Source: Rhizobium sp. (GTDB lineage: Bacteria > Pseudomonadota > Alphaproteobacteria > Rhizobiales > Rhizobiaceae). From it: DNA of 64,000 bases. The notes beneath the pieces were generated by a model that saw only the letters and a program-made list of their open reading frames with translations, was not told the origin of the DNA and did no database searches. Below are positions 38,037 through 46,071 of this stretch, one piece after another. Within the stretch, counting starts at the first letter, position 1. Each line of letters begins with the position of its first letter. The stretch covers positions 124,001-188,000 of the forward strand of contig JAPZUE010000029.1 in assembly GCA_027533385.1 (NCBI GenBank), written 5' to 3'. Made by a program: the position numbers and the translations under genes.

Positions 38037-39227
38037 TCAGGTCCGCCTGAACCGATTGGCGAGATCGATCGCCTGCTTCTGCTGCTCTTCGTTGAGCCCG
38101 AGATAGAAATCCTCAAGCGCCGGATCGGTCAAACCCGCGCGGCGCGAAAGCACATACCACTTGGCCGCCTCGACCGGATTGGGCGCGGTACCGAGCGCAT
38201 TGATATAGAGGTGGGCGAGACGATTCTGCGCAACGACATTGCCGCGCCGCGCCGCGATGCTCAGCCAGCGATACCCCGCCTCGTAGTCACGCGGTCCGTT
38301 ATAGCCGTTGACGAGCCAGAGTCCGATGTCGAGCTGTGCCGTATCGAAGCCTGCGCGCGCGGCACGCAGCATCCATTCCCGAGCACGGGCCTTCTTTTCC
38401 GGCGGCACGTCCTTGAGCGCCGAATAGACCTGGGCCAGGGCATATTGTGCATCGGCGATACCCTGCTCGGCCGCCTTCTCGTAATAGGGCATGGCCATGG
38501 TCAGGCCGCGAACACCCGGATTGTCGGAAACGAGGATCTGCGCCCAGTTGAACTGGGCCGATCCATTGCCGGCATCGGCGGCACGCCGCATGTACTCGTC
38601 AGCCTTCGCCTTGTCCCGCGGGACCTCCCGGCCCTCCATCAGAAGCAGGGCATATTTGAACATCGCTGCAGGATCTCCGCCCTGGGCGGCCTGGCCATAC
38701 CAGAAGGCGGCACCCTTCAGGTCCCGCTTGACCCCAAGCCCGCGGGACATGATCTCGGCAAGCAGGGTCTGTGCGGCAGGATCACCGAGCTGCGCCCGCG
38801 GCAGAGCCTTGTCGACAGCTGTGAGGAAGAGACCGCGCTGAAAGGCGCCATAGGCCTCGTCTGGCTTGCCTTCGAACGGCTTTTCCGGAGGCAGGTCCGG
38901 CAGCGGCGCGCCCATCCGCAGATAGATATTGATGCCCTGCAGCTCGTCCGGCTTGTCGCCCTTGGTCGGCTTTGCGCCTTTCGTCACAGGCGGCGTCGCA
39001 TCCCGATCGCCGCGGTCGAGCCTGTTTGCGTCACCCGTGCTGCTGCTCGGCCGTGCGCCGCGCTCGATTGCGCCCGCGTCGGAGGGATCGGCAGGCAAGA
39101 TCGCCGGTGCATCACCGATCTCCAGACCGTCCTCGCTGTCTTGCGCGATGGCAGGATTTGCCAGGGAAAGGCATGCCCCGGCAAGCGCGGCAAGAATCAG
39201 ACGATAGGTGGGCGAGATTGAACGCAT
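38037..39227 (-). CDS. secreted Sel1-repeat protein
   Basis: A 396-residue exported protein with a signal peptide (YRLILAALAGACLSLANPAIA), a disordered acidic N-terminal third, and from about residue 115 a row of Sel1/TPR repeats (AQTLLAEIMSRGLGVKRD, AAFWYGQAAQGGDPAAMFKYA, YMRRAADAGNGSAQFNWA, AAEQGIADAQYALAQVY). Sel1 proteins act as scaffolds; no partner can be named. The ATG at 39227 lies 8 bases past the thiE stop; a TTG at 39239 overlapping that stop is the alternative. Confidence 0.85.
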   Translation of the reverse strand: MRSISPTYRLILAALAGACLSLANPAIAQDSEDGLEIGDAPAILPADPSDAGAIERGARPSSSTGDANRLDRGDRDATPPVTKGAKPTKGDKPDELQGINIYLRMGAPLPDLPPEKPFEGKPDEAYGAFQRGLFLTAVDKALPRAQLGDPAAQTLLAEIMSRGLGVKRDLKGAAFWYGQAAQGGDPAAMFKYALLLMEGREVPRDKAKADEYMRRAADAGNGSAQFNWAQILVSDNPGVRGLTMAMPYYEKAAEQGIADAQYALAQVYSALKDVPPEKKARAREWMLRAARAGFDTAQLDIGLWLVNGYNGPRDYEAGYRWLSIAARRGNVVAQNRLAHLYINALGTAPNPVEAAKWYVLSRRAGLTDPALEDFYLGLNEEQQKQAIDLANRFRRT

Positions 39228-39235
39228 GAGGCGGT

Positions 39236-39883
39236 TCAATCTTCAAACCGTGGCGCTTTTTCGTCAAGCTCGGCATTCACCCGGGTCACGATTGCGGCAG
39301 CCTGGGACGGGTCGTCGAAAACAGCCTTGCCGAGCGCCACGAATTCCACGCCGCTCTCGGCAACGACGACGGCCGATGACGGGTCCGCGCCGCCCATGAC
39401 GATGCACGGGATCTCGATCATCGACGACCACCATTCGCCGAGTGCGATATTCTTGGAATGGGCCTCCGGCTTGATGTCGCCATCGATCTTCCCGAAGAAG
39501 ATATAGTCGGGCTGGATCTCGCCGATCTCCAGGGCATGGTGGCGGTCCATGGCATTGCCGCCACCGACGATCAGCTTCGGCGTGTGCTTCTCCACAGCTT
39601 CGGCGAGCATCTCGGCATTCCCGGTGATGTGCAGCCCGTCGGCCTTCACCCGGCCGGCGACGCGGCTGTTGTCCACGACAAGAGCCGCAGCGCCCGCCGC
39701 CTGGATTTCCGGCACGATCGCCTCGGCATGTTTCTGGAACACGGTATCGTCGAGACCGTATTGCGGCACGATCACCGAGGCGACATCGCCCCCGCGCAAC
39801 GCGTTTTTGACGACCTCGGCGCACCGGGCCGTGTCGGGGATATCGGGAACGATGAGGACGAGGCGGCAGCGATTTTCGGTCAT
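39236..39883 (-). CDS. thiE: thiamine phosphate synthase (ThiE-like)
   Basis: A 215-residue TIM-barrel protein: RLVLIVPDIPDTARCAEVV, AALVVDNSRVAGRVKADGLHI, YIFFGKIDGDI and IPCIVMGGADPSSAVV follow the ThiE pattern (phosphate loop near the end). ThiE joins the thiazole and pyrimidine phosphates into thiamine phosphate. Several rhizobial genomes have such a ThiE paralogue away from other thi genes; as no thi genes are here, a housekeeping copy or a divergent paralogue are both possible. ATG 39883 is preferred to the longer frame at 39949. Confidence 0.8.
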   Translation of the reverse strand: MTENRCRLVLIVPDIPDTARCAEVVKNALRGGDVASVIVPQYGLDDTVFQKHAEAIVPEIQAAGAAALVVDNSRVAGRVKADGLHITGNAEMLAEAVEKHTPKLIVGGGNAMDRHHALEIGEIQPDYIFFGKIDGDIKPEAHSKNIALGEWWSSMIEIPCIVMGGADPSSAVVVAESGVEFVALGKAVFDDPSQAAAIVTRVNAELDEKAPRFED

Positions 39884-39987
39884 GCGCGGTGTTTCCGTGT
39901 GCGGGACAGGTCCGTTTCGACGGATTTCGTCCTCGTTTTCTCTGGACAAATCCGATAGACCGCTCTTCCGAAAGGATCAACCGCGCA

Positions 39988-40764
39988 ATGCTGACAGACC
40001 CGAACTTCTATGCCGTCGCCATTCCCGCCGTTGCCCTCGTTGGTCTCTCGAAAGGTGGTCTCGGCGGCGCTTTCGCGCTGATCGGCGTGCCACTGCTCGC
40101 CTTTGCCGTTCCGCCCATGCAGGCTGCGGCGATTTTCCTGCCGATCCTGCTGGTCATGGATGCCGTGGCACTCTGGGCATGGCGCCATCACAACAACCGC
40201 GCGACCCTCATTGCCATGCTGCCAGGTGCGGTGATCGGCATCGGGCTGGGCTGGGCAACCTCTACCTATGTCTCGGCGGACGCGATGCGTCTGGTTCTCG
40301 GCGGGATATCGATCGTCTTCTCGCTCAAGTACTTCATTGAAAGCTGGGCCGCCTACAAGGGCCAGGAAACGGCACCCGCCGGACAACGGCCGATCGCCGG
40401 CAGCTTCTGGGGCTCCCTGTCGGGCTATGCGAGCTTTGTGGCCCATGCCGGCGGCCCGCCCTTTCAGATCTATGTCCTGCCGTTGAAGCTCGACCCGCTG
40501 ACCTATACCGGCACCTCCACCCGCTTCTTCGCCATCTTGAACGCGATCAAGGTGATCCCCTATTTCGCGCTTGGGGAACTCGACGCCACCAATCTCAGCC
40601 TCTCAGCAGCCTTGCTGCCGGTGGCCCTGGTGTCGACCCTCGCCGGCGCCCGCCTCGTCCGCTACCTGAAACCGGCCATCTTCTATCCGCTGATGTACGG
40701 CATGGTGCTGATCGCGGGCAGCAAGCTGCTCTGGGACGGAAGCCGGGGACTGTTTGGGCTCTGA
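39988..40764 (+). CDS. TauE/SafE family sulfite/organosulfonate exporter-like permease
   Basis: A 258-residue membrane protein with about eight helices and the two-repeat TauE/SafE pattern: GLSKGGLGGAFALIGVPLLA in the first half and SGYASFVAHAGGPPFQIYVLP in the second. Substrates of this family are sulfite, sulfoacetate and similar anions; nothing here identifies one. AAGGATC precedes the ATG. It is divergent from thiE and is followed 83 bases later by an ArsR regulator. Confidence 0.9.
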   Translation: MLTDPNFYAVAIPAVALVGLSKGGLGGAFALIGVPLLAFAVPPMQAAAIFLPILLVMDAVALWAWRHHNNRATLIAMLPGAVIGIGLGWATSTYVSADAMRLVLGGISIVFSLKYFIESWAAYKGQETAPAGQRPIAGSFWGSLSGYASFVAHAGGPPFQIYVLPLKLDPLTYTGTSTRFFAILNAIKVIPYFALGELDATNLSLSAALLPVALVSTLAGARLVRYLKPAIFYPLMYGMVLIAGSKLLWDGSRGLFGL

Positions 40765-40847
40765 CACGGAAATTTGTGTCCCAATCAGGCTTGCTGCGCT
40801 GCACATCGGATCTTGTCGCCATGCGGGGTTTGCCGTACCGTCAGTTT

Positions 40848-41108
40848 ATGACGAACGCAGACCCGTTCATGGCGATCGCAGACCCGAACCGGCGACACAT
40901 CCTGGAGGATCTGCGCCGGGGGGAAAAAACCGTCAATGAACTGGCTGCCCAGTTGCCGATCAGCCGTCCCGCCGTTTCCCAGCATCTGAAGGCGCTTCTG
41001 GATAGTGGCCTTGTCGATGTCCGCTCGGAAGGCACGCGCCGCATCTACTTCATTCATCGGCCAGGCTTCGACCGCATGAATATGTGGCTGGACCAGTTCT
41101 GGTCCTGA
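40848..41108 (+). CDS. ArsR-family transcription regulator
   Basis: A short winged-helix protein of 86 residues from MTNADPFMAIADPNRRHIL, with the recognition segment LAAQLPISRPAVSQHLKALLDSGL and wing VRSEGTRRIYFIH. No Cys pairs for metal binding are visible, so it may not be a metal sensor. Such short ArsR proteins often sit beside the gene they control, here perhaps the TauE-like permease. In-frame upstream starts at 40776 and 40821 exist. Confidence 0.85.
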   Translation: MTNADPFMAIADPNRRHILEDLRRGEKTVNELAAQLPISRPAVSQHLKALLDSGLVDVRSEGTRRIYFIHRPGFDRMNMWLDQFWS

Positions 41109-41135
41109 CCCTCTCAAGACTTTTCCAGGACCGAC

Positions 41136-41172
41136 AAAACAAAAGCCCCGAAGTCGACAGAACTCCGGGGCC
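41136..41172 (-). terminator. Rho-independent terminator of the minus-strand DUF465 gene
   Basis: On the minus strand GGCCCCGGAGT pairs with ACTTCGGGGC around a short loop and is followed by CTTTTGTTTTG. It lies 85 bases past the DUF465 stop and may also be used by the ArsR gene in the other direction. Confidence 0.75.
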
Positions 41173-41256
41173 GAGGGTGTTGTATTGGCTGCTTCATGAA
41201 TACATCGGGATCGGTCTTTGGGTCCGCCTGATCCCGGCGCAGCCGGAAGGGTGGTA

Positions 41257-41433
41257 TCAGTGGCGTGTGGAGGCTCTCAGGCGTTCCATTTCATCCTTGA
41301 GGCGCAGTTTGAGGCGCTTCAGCTCGGCAATGTGCCGATCATCGACGGAGGGAGATGCAAGCGCATCATGGAGCTGTTCCTCGAGAGCTCCATGCTTCTT
41401 CTGCAGCGATTCAAGATGAGCCTGTATGGTCAT
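41257..41433 (-). CDS. YdcH/DUF465 family protein
   Basis: A 58-residue helical protein starting MTIQAHLESLQKKHGALEEQ and containing DDRHIAELKRLKLRLKDEM, the helical hairpin of the DUF465 (YdcH) family. AAGGAAGGAC lies upstream of the ATG at 41433. Function unknown. A second family member lies 234 bases away on the opposite strand. Confidence 0.85.
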   Translation of the reverse strand: MTIQAHLESLQKKHGALEEQLHDALASPSVDDRHIAELKRLKLRLKDEMERLRASTRH

Positions 41434-41667
41434 TTGATGCGTCCTTCCTTATCGCCTACCTCCAGCCCTCATCCGCTGGAGTTTCAGGCTTTGCGAAGAT
41501 AATGTGACACGAGAAATGCGGTTTGTCGAAGGCCAAGTCGTGACATTCGACCATCAAAAACGAACACAGGGATAACTTCCCGTTACCGGTATTTGGTGAT
41601 AGGAGCTTGCGCGAATCTTCCGGGCATCCTTAAAGGATGGGCCACACGGCGTTAATGGGGAACAAGC

Positions 41668-41871
41668 ATGGCCGATCAGGAACAGGCCGACATCAGGCTC
41701 TCTTTGGCACGGCTTCGCCAGGAGCACGAGGACTATGATGCGGCGATCAATGCCATGATCACGGTCGGCTGCGACGCCCTTCGAATTCAGCGCATGAAGA
41801 AAAAGAAGTTGTCCATCAAGGACAAGATCACCGCGCTGGAAGACCAGATCATTCCCGATATCATCGCCTGA
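41668..41871 (+). CDS. YdcH/DUF465 family protein, second copy
   Basis: A 67-residue helical hairpin protein (LSLARLRQEHEDYDAAINAM, then RIQRMKKKKLSIKDKI). It shares the DUF465 pattern with the minus-strand gene at 41257-41433 but is more distant, with a lysine-rich turn. ATG 41668 follows GGGGAACAAGC. It is 31 bases upstream of purE and could be cotranscribed with purEK. Confidence 0.85.
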   Translation: MADQEQADIRLSLARLRQEHEDYDAAINAMITVGCDALRIQRMKKKKLSIKDKITALEDQIIPDIIA

Positions 41872-41902
41872 CAGCACAATATGACGGCATAAGGATAGCC
41901 TG

Positions 41903-42403
41903 ATGACAGCTGAGTGCCCGCCCGTCGCCATCATCATGGGAAGCCAGTCCGACTGGGAAACCATGAAAAATGCCGCCGACACGCTCGACGCACTCGGCGT
42001 CTCCTATGAAGCCCGCATCGTTTCGGCACACCGTACGCCCGACCGCATGTATGCTTTCGCCAAGGGGGCCCGCGACGAGGGCTTCAAGGTGGTGATCGCC
42101 GGCGCCGGCGGTGCCGCCCACCTGCCCGGCATGGTCGCCTCGCTGACCACGCTTCCCGTCTTCGGCGTACCCGTACAGTCGAAGTCGATGTCCGGCCTCG
42201 ACAGCCTCTACTCCATCGTCCAGATGCCGGCCGGGATTCCCGTCGGCACGCTCGCCATCGGCCGCGCCGGCGCGGTCAATGCCGCCCTGCTCGCCGCCCG
42301 CGTGCTCGCCGTCTATGACGACGAACTGGCCGAGCGCCTCGACGAATGGGTCGAGCGCCAGACGGCCTCGGTCGCCGAATATCCCGTGGACGAGGCCCCA
42401 TGA
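41903..42403 (+). CDS. purE: PurE, N5-carboxyaminoimidazole ribonucleotide mutase
   Basis: Purine-pathway enzyme moving the carboxyl group from N5-CAIR to CAIR. The 166-residue product has [14 protein letters not shown], the [10 protein letters not shown] loop, [16 protein letters not shown] and [15 protein letters not shown] [15 protein letters not shown], all octameric class I PurE features. Its stop overlaps the purK start by four bases (ATGA). Confidence 0.97.
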   Translation: MTAECPPVAIIMGSQSDWETMKNAADTLDALGVSYEARIVSAHRTPDRMYAFAKGARDEGFKVVIAGAGGAAHLPGMVASLTTLPVFGVPVQSKSMSGLDSLYSIVQMPAGIPVGTLAIGRAGAVNAALLAARVLAVYDDELAERLDEWVERQTASVAEYPVDEAP

Positions 42404-43464
42404 CCATCCGCACCATCGGCATCATCGGTGGCGGCCAGCTGGGCCGCATGCTGGCCATGGCCGCAGCCCGGTTGAATTTCCGCACCGTGATCCTCGAGCC
42501 CCAGGCCGACAGCCCCGCCGCCCAGGTCGCCAACCACCAGATCACCGCAGCCTATGACGATCCGGCGGCACTCGCGGACCTTGCCCACCTTTGCGATGTC
42601 GTGACCTACGAATTCGAAAACGTGCCCGTTTCCGCCGCCGAGACACTGGCTGCCAGCGTGCCGGTCTATCCGCCGCCGAAAGCATTGGAAGTGGCCCAGG
42701 ACCGCGTCACGGAAAAGCGTTTTCTCAACGCATCCGGCATTGAGACCGCCCGCTTCCACGCCGTCGACAGCCAAGCCGACCTCGAAGCAGCGCTCGCCGA
42801 TTTCGGCGGCGAAGGTGTCCTGAAGACCCGCCGTCTCGGCTATGACGGCAAGGGTCAGAAGGTCTATCGCAAGGGTGATTCTGCTGCTGGCGGCTACGAG
42901 GCCCTAGGCTCTGTCCCGCTCATCCTCGAAAGCTTCGTGCCCTTTGTCCGCGAAGTCTCGATCATCGCCGCCCGCAACAGCGCAGGCGAAATCCGCTGCT
43001 ACGATCCGACCGAGAACGTTCACCGCAACGGCATCCTGCACACCTCGACCCAACCGGCTGCGATCACGCCGGAGACGGCAGCAGCAGCCCGCGAGGCGGC
43101 GACCAAGCTGCTCGACGGCCTGGCCTATGTGGGCGTGGTCGGCATGGAGTTCTTTGTTCTGGAAAATGGCAGCCTCATCGCCAACGAAATCGCGCCCCGC
43201 GTCCACAATTCCGGCCACTGGACGGAAGCCGCCTGCATCGTCTCGCAGTTCGAACAGCACATCCGCGCGGTCGCCTCTCTGCCGCTTGGCGACACCGTGC
43301 GCCACTCCGATTGCGTGATGACGAATCTGATCGGCGACGACATCGATTCTGTCCCGGCCTGGCTCGCAAAGCCGAACGTACTGGTCCACCTCTACGGCAA
43401 GACGGAAGCCCGCCCCGGCCGGAAGATGGGCCACGTCACCGAAATCCTGCCGTTTCGCGACTGA
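42400..43464 (+). CDS. purK: PurK, N5-carboxyaminoimidazole ribonucleotide synthetase
   Basis: ATP-grasp enzyme making N5-CAIR from AIR, bicarbonate and ATP, the substrate for PurE. The 354-residue protein starts [18 protein letters not shown], then shows [10 protein letters not shown], the ATP-grasp [30 protein letters not shown], and the metal-binding [13 protein letters not shown]. Overlap with purE shows translational coupling. A small terminator-like hairpin follows. Confidence 0.97.
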   Translation: MTIRTIGIIGGGQLGRMLAMAAARLNFRTVILEPQADSPAAQVANHQITAAYDDPAALADLAHLCDVVTYEFENVPVSAAETLAASVPVYPPPKALEVAQDRVTEKRFLNASGIETARFHAVDSQADLEAALADFGGEGVLKTRRLGYDGKGQKVYRKGDSAAGGYEALGSVPLILESFVPFVREVSIIAARNSAGEIRCYDPTENVHRNGILHTSTQPAAITPETAAAAREAATKLLDGLAYVGVVGMEFFVLENGSLIANEIAPRVHNSGHWTEAACIVSQFEQHIRAVASLPLGDTVRHSDCVMTNLIGDDIDSVPAWLAKPNVLVHLYGKTEARPGRKMGHVTEILPFRD

Positions 43465-43480
43465 TTTTCCCGGTTTTTTA

Positions 43481-43501
43481 GCCGGATGTGTCCGGCATTT
43501 T
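43481..43501 (+). terminator. terminator after purK
   Basis: GCCGGA-TGTG-TCCGGC followed by ATTTT, 16 bases after the purK stop. A second hairpin follows at 43561. Confidence 0.7.
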
Positions 43502-43560
43502 CCGCCGGGCATGTTGACAGCAAGGCCTCCCTCGGGCTAATTGCCGCCAACTCTTCAAGG

Positions 43561-43582
43561 GCGCGCCCAGCGGCGCGCTTTT
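43561..43582 (+). terminator. second hairpin between purK and rpmJ
   Basis: GCGCGCC-CAGC-GGCGCGC followed by TTTT. It is 60 bases upstream of rpmJ and may insulate that gene from purEK transcription. Confidence 0.75.
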
Positions 43583-43642
43583 GATTGTTTGAACACAGTG
43601 GGTGAATGACACATTCCCCGACAATCGTTGTGGACCAGAAAA

Positions 43643-43768
43643 ATGAAGATCAAGAACTCGCTGAAAGCGCTTAAGGCCCGTCATCGCGACAACCGTCTGG
43701 TTCGCCGCAAGGGCCGTATCTACATCATCAACAAGCAGAACCCGCGCTTCAAGGCTCGCCAGGGCTGA
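43643..43768 (+). CDS. rpmJ: 50S ribosomal protein L36, zinc-free (YkgO) type
   Basis: A 41-residue basic protein: [19 protein letters not shown], then [19 protein letters not shown] and QG. It is the longer, Cys-free L36 form (YkgO type) with none of the zinc ligands of classical L36. The ATG follows ACCAGAAAA. It is monocistronic, between two hairpins upstream and the TPR gene 114 bases downstream. Confidence 0.95.
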   Translation: MKIKNSLKALKARHRDNRLVRRKGRIYIINKQNPRFKARQG

Positions 43769-43882
43769 TGCCCCGGGCTCTCTGGAGCCCATGAGCCATG
43801 ACGGACTGCCCGCTGCATGTGTGGCGTGTTGATATCGGAAATTTGAGTTTGAAAGACGGCGCTGAGGGACTACCTTCCCTTC

Positions 43883-44518
43883 ATGCGCCGTTTTTCTTTG
43901 CGACTCGCCCTCACCCTTCCGCTGCTGCCAGCCCTGCTCCTCGCCGGAGCCGTTGCCGCGCAGTCACCCGAGGAACTCGATGGGGCCGGGGCGACCCAAA
44001 CGCCGGTGGAACGGATCCCGCTCAAGGAACCCGTAAAACCCAAGACCGTGGATGATCTGCTGGCGGAACTGAAACGCGAGCGCAATCCGCAGGCAGCCCG
44101 GCAGATCGCAAACACGGCCATGGCCACCTGGAGCGAGTCGTCGAGCCCGACGGTCAATCTGCTGATGCAATGGTCTGCCAAGGCCGCCGCCGAAAAGCGG
44201 AATGCAGCGGCCCTCGACTTCATCGATCGCGCGATCATCCTTGACCCCGCATTCGTCGGCGCCTGGAACCAGCGGGCGACCCTGCATTTCAGCATGGGCA
44301 ACTACAAGAAATCCGTCTCCGATATCGAGAAGGTGCTGGAACTCGAACCCCGCCACTTCGGCGCCATCGCCGGCCTTGCAGGCATCCTCACCGAGCGCGG
44401 CAGCAAGGATGCAGCGCTGAAGGCCTGGGAACGCTATCTCGACGTCTTCCCCGCCGACCGCGAGGCCCAGGAGATCGTCTCCAAGCTCTCGGAAGAACTG
44501 GCTGGCCAGCGGACGTAA
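43883..44518 (+). CDS. exported tetratricopeptide-repeat protein
   Basis: A 211-residue protein with a signal peptide (LALTLPLLPALLLAGAVAAQ), a proline-rich linker and, from about residue 65, TPR helices (AAALDFIDRAIILDPAFVGAW, ATLHFSMGNYKKSVSDIEKVL, AALKAWERYLDVFPADREA). It is probably a periplasmic scaffold; no partner is evident. Its stop faces the HTH gene on the other strand, only 19 bases away. Confidence 0.88.
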   Translation: MRRFSLRLALTLPLLPALLLAGAVAAQSPEELDGAGATQTPVERIPLKEPVKPKTVDDLLAELKRERNPQAARQIANTAMATWSESSSPTVNLLMQWSAKAAAEKRNAAALDFIDRAIILDPAFVGAWNQRATLHFSMGNYKKSVSDIEKVLELEPRHFGAIAGLAGILTERGSKDAALKAWERYLDVFPADREAQEIVSKLSEELAGQRT

Positions 44519-44537
44519 GTAAGGCGCAACGAAGGTG

Positions 44538-44810
44538 TCAGGCAACCACCTTCGCCACGAGGTCGGGATGCGTGCCGATCACCCGCACATAGGCGATCGC
44601 AAAATCGGGCGGCGTCGCCCGCGCCTGCTCCCAATCCCTGAGCGTGCCGACCGGCACACAAAAACGAGACGCGAACTCCGTCTGGGACAGACCGAGTGCC
44701 GCGCGTGTACGGCGGATCAATCGAGACCTTTGGGCACGGTCGAGCGCCTCTGCGGAGACGTCAAAATCCTCGCTATCGGTAAGGTCAGCCAAAACACTCA
44801 GTTTGATCAT
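44538..44810 (-). CDS. HTH (XRE-type) antitoxin-like protein without a toxin
   Basis: A 90-residue protein from MIKLSVLADLTDSEDFDVS, with a C-terminal helix-turn-helix RAALGLSQTEFASRFCVPVG followed by TLRDWEQARATPP. The layout (short acidic N-terminus plus C-terminal HTH) is that of antitoxins partnered with small RelE/BrnT-type toxins. Upstream there are only 87 bases before the divergent hydrolase start, and downstream the TPR gene converges, so no toxin partner is present. GTATGATAC near 44818 may be its own operator. Confidence 0.75.
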   Translation of the reverse strand: MIKLSVLADLTDSEDFDVSAEALDRAQRSRLIRRTRAALGLSQTEFASRFCVPVGTLRDWEQARATPPDFAIAYVRVIGTHPDLVAKVVA

Positions 44811-44897
44811 GAGTTGTATGATACGGACATTCCGGATTACGGGCAATCCTGCTCCCAAGCGGGCCCTCGAAGCGCGAGTCTGACTTGACGAACGGCA

Positions 44898-46013
44898 GTG
44901 CAGCACGATCTTGTTGCCATATCGTCCAGCTCGGAAGCTTTGCTCTTGCTCCTACCCCGTATCGGTCTCGCCTTGCTCGTCATCCTCCTCATCCTTATCG
45001 CTCTACTGGCAGCGCTGGCCATGGCCACACAGGTCCGTGCCCGTGCCATCACGGCTCAGACACCGAATATCGGGGAACTGACCGATGTCGGCGGTTACAG
45101 CCTGAACGCCCTCCACGTTCCCGCAGGACCCGAGGCAGACCTGCCGCCGATCGTCTTCATCCATGGCGCTTCGGGCAATCTCCGGGACCAGGCAGGCGCC
45201 TTCCTGGAGCGGCTGCGGGGCCGGGCGGAGCTTCTCTTTGTCGACAGACCCGGACACGGCTATTCGGAGCGTGGCGGCCCGGAGAATGACACGCCCGACG
45301 GGCAGGCCAATGCCATCGCGAAACTGATGGAGAAGAAGGGGATCGAGCGGGCGATCATTGTCGGCCATTCCTTCGGCGGCGCGATCACCGCAAGCTTTGG
45401 CGTGCTGCATCCGGATAAGGTCGAGGGTCTGGCCTTCCTCGCCGCCGCCACCCACCCCTGGCCGGGCGGCGTTGACTGGTATTACCACCTCGCCTCCGCA
45501 CCGGTGATCGGCCCGATCTTCTGCCACACGCTGGCCCTGCATGCCGGCATGATGCGGATCGCAGCAGCGACCGACCATGTCTTTGCGCCCAATCCGCGCC
45601 CAACGAACTACATTGAGGACACAGGCCCAACCCTTGTCCTGCGCCCCACGACATTCCGTTCCAACGCCAGGGATGTGGCCGGGCTGCATGCCTATGTCAC
45701 CGGCTTTGCGCCTCGCTACAGGGAGATCAACAAGCCGACTGTTGTCATCACCGGCGACAGCGACGAGATCGTGCTGGAAGAGATCCATTCCAAGGGCCTC
45801 GCCCGCGACATCAAGGGCTCCGAACTCGTCTGGATCAGAGGGCTCGGCCACAAGCCGGACTATATCGTCACCGACATCGTCATTGCCGCCCTGGAGAAGA
45901 TCGCGGGTGAGCAGCGCGATCTGCAGGCGATGGCGCGAGCCGTGGAACCGCGCCTCGCCGCGACACGCGTCGAGCCGACGGGTGCCGCCCCTTCCCTTCA
46001 GGCGGGCCAATAG
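44898..46013 (+). CDS. alpha/beta hydrolase with N-terminal membrane anchor
   Basis: A 371-residue protein. A membrane helix (LALLVILLILIALLAALAMA, about 23-43) anchors an alpha/beta hydrolase with oxyanion motif VFIHGASGN, nucleophile Ser158 in VGHSFGG, the acid in ITGDSDEIV and the catalytic His in GLGHKPD. The substrate is unknown. The GTG start at 44898 has only a weak ribosome site and nearby TTG or GTG codons are alternatives. It is divergent from the HTH gene and convergent with pyk. Confidence 0.85.
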   Translation: MQHDLVAISSSSEALLLLLPRIGLALLVILLILIALLAALAMATQVRARAITAQTPNIGELTDVGGYSLNALHVPAGPEADLPPIVFIHGASGNLRDQAGAFLERLRGRAELLFVDRPGHGYSERGGPENDTPDGQANAIAKLMEKKGIERAIIVGHSFGGAITASFGVLHPDKVEGLAFLAAATHPWPGGVDWYYHLASAPVIGPIFCHTLALHAGMMRIAAATDHVFAPNPRPTNYIEDTGPTLVLRPTTFRSNARDVAGLHAYVTGFAPRYREINKPTVVITGDSDEIVLEEIHSKGLARDIKGSELVWIRGLGHKPDYIVTDIVIAALEKIAGEQRDLQAMARAVEPRLAATRVEPTGAAPSLQAGQ

Positions 46014-46023
46014 CCGCCATGAA

Positions 46024-46047
46024 AAAAGCCGCCCGAAGGCGGCTTTT
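46024..46047. terminator. bidirectional terminator between hydrolase and pyk
   Basis: AAAAGCCGCC-CGAA-GGCGGCTTTT, a 10-bp perfect stem with a stable CGAA loop, between the two converging genes. Confidence 0.92.
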
Positions 46048-46071
46048 CCAGATCCATGAAAACGCTGATCC

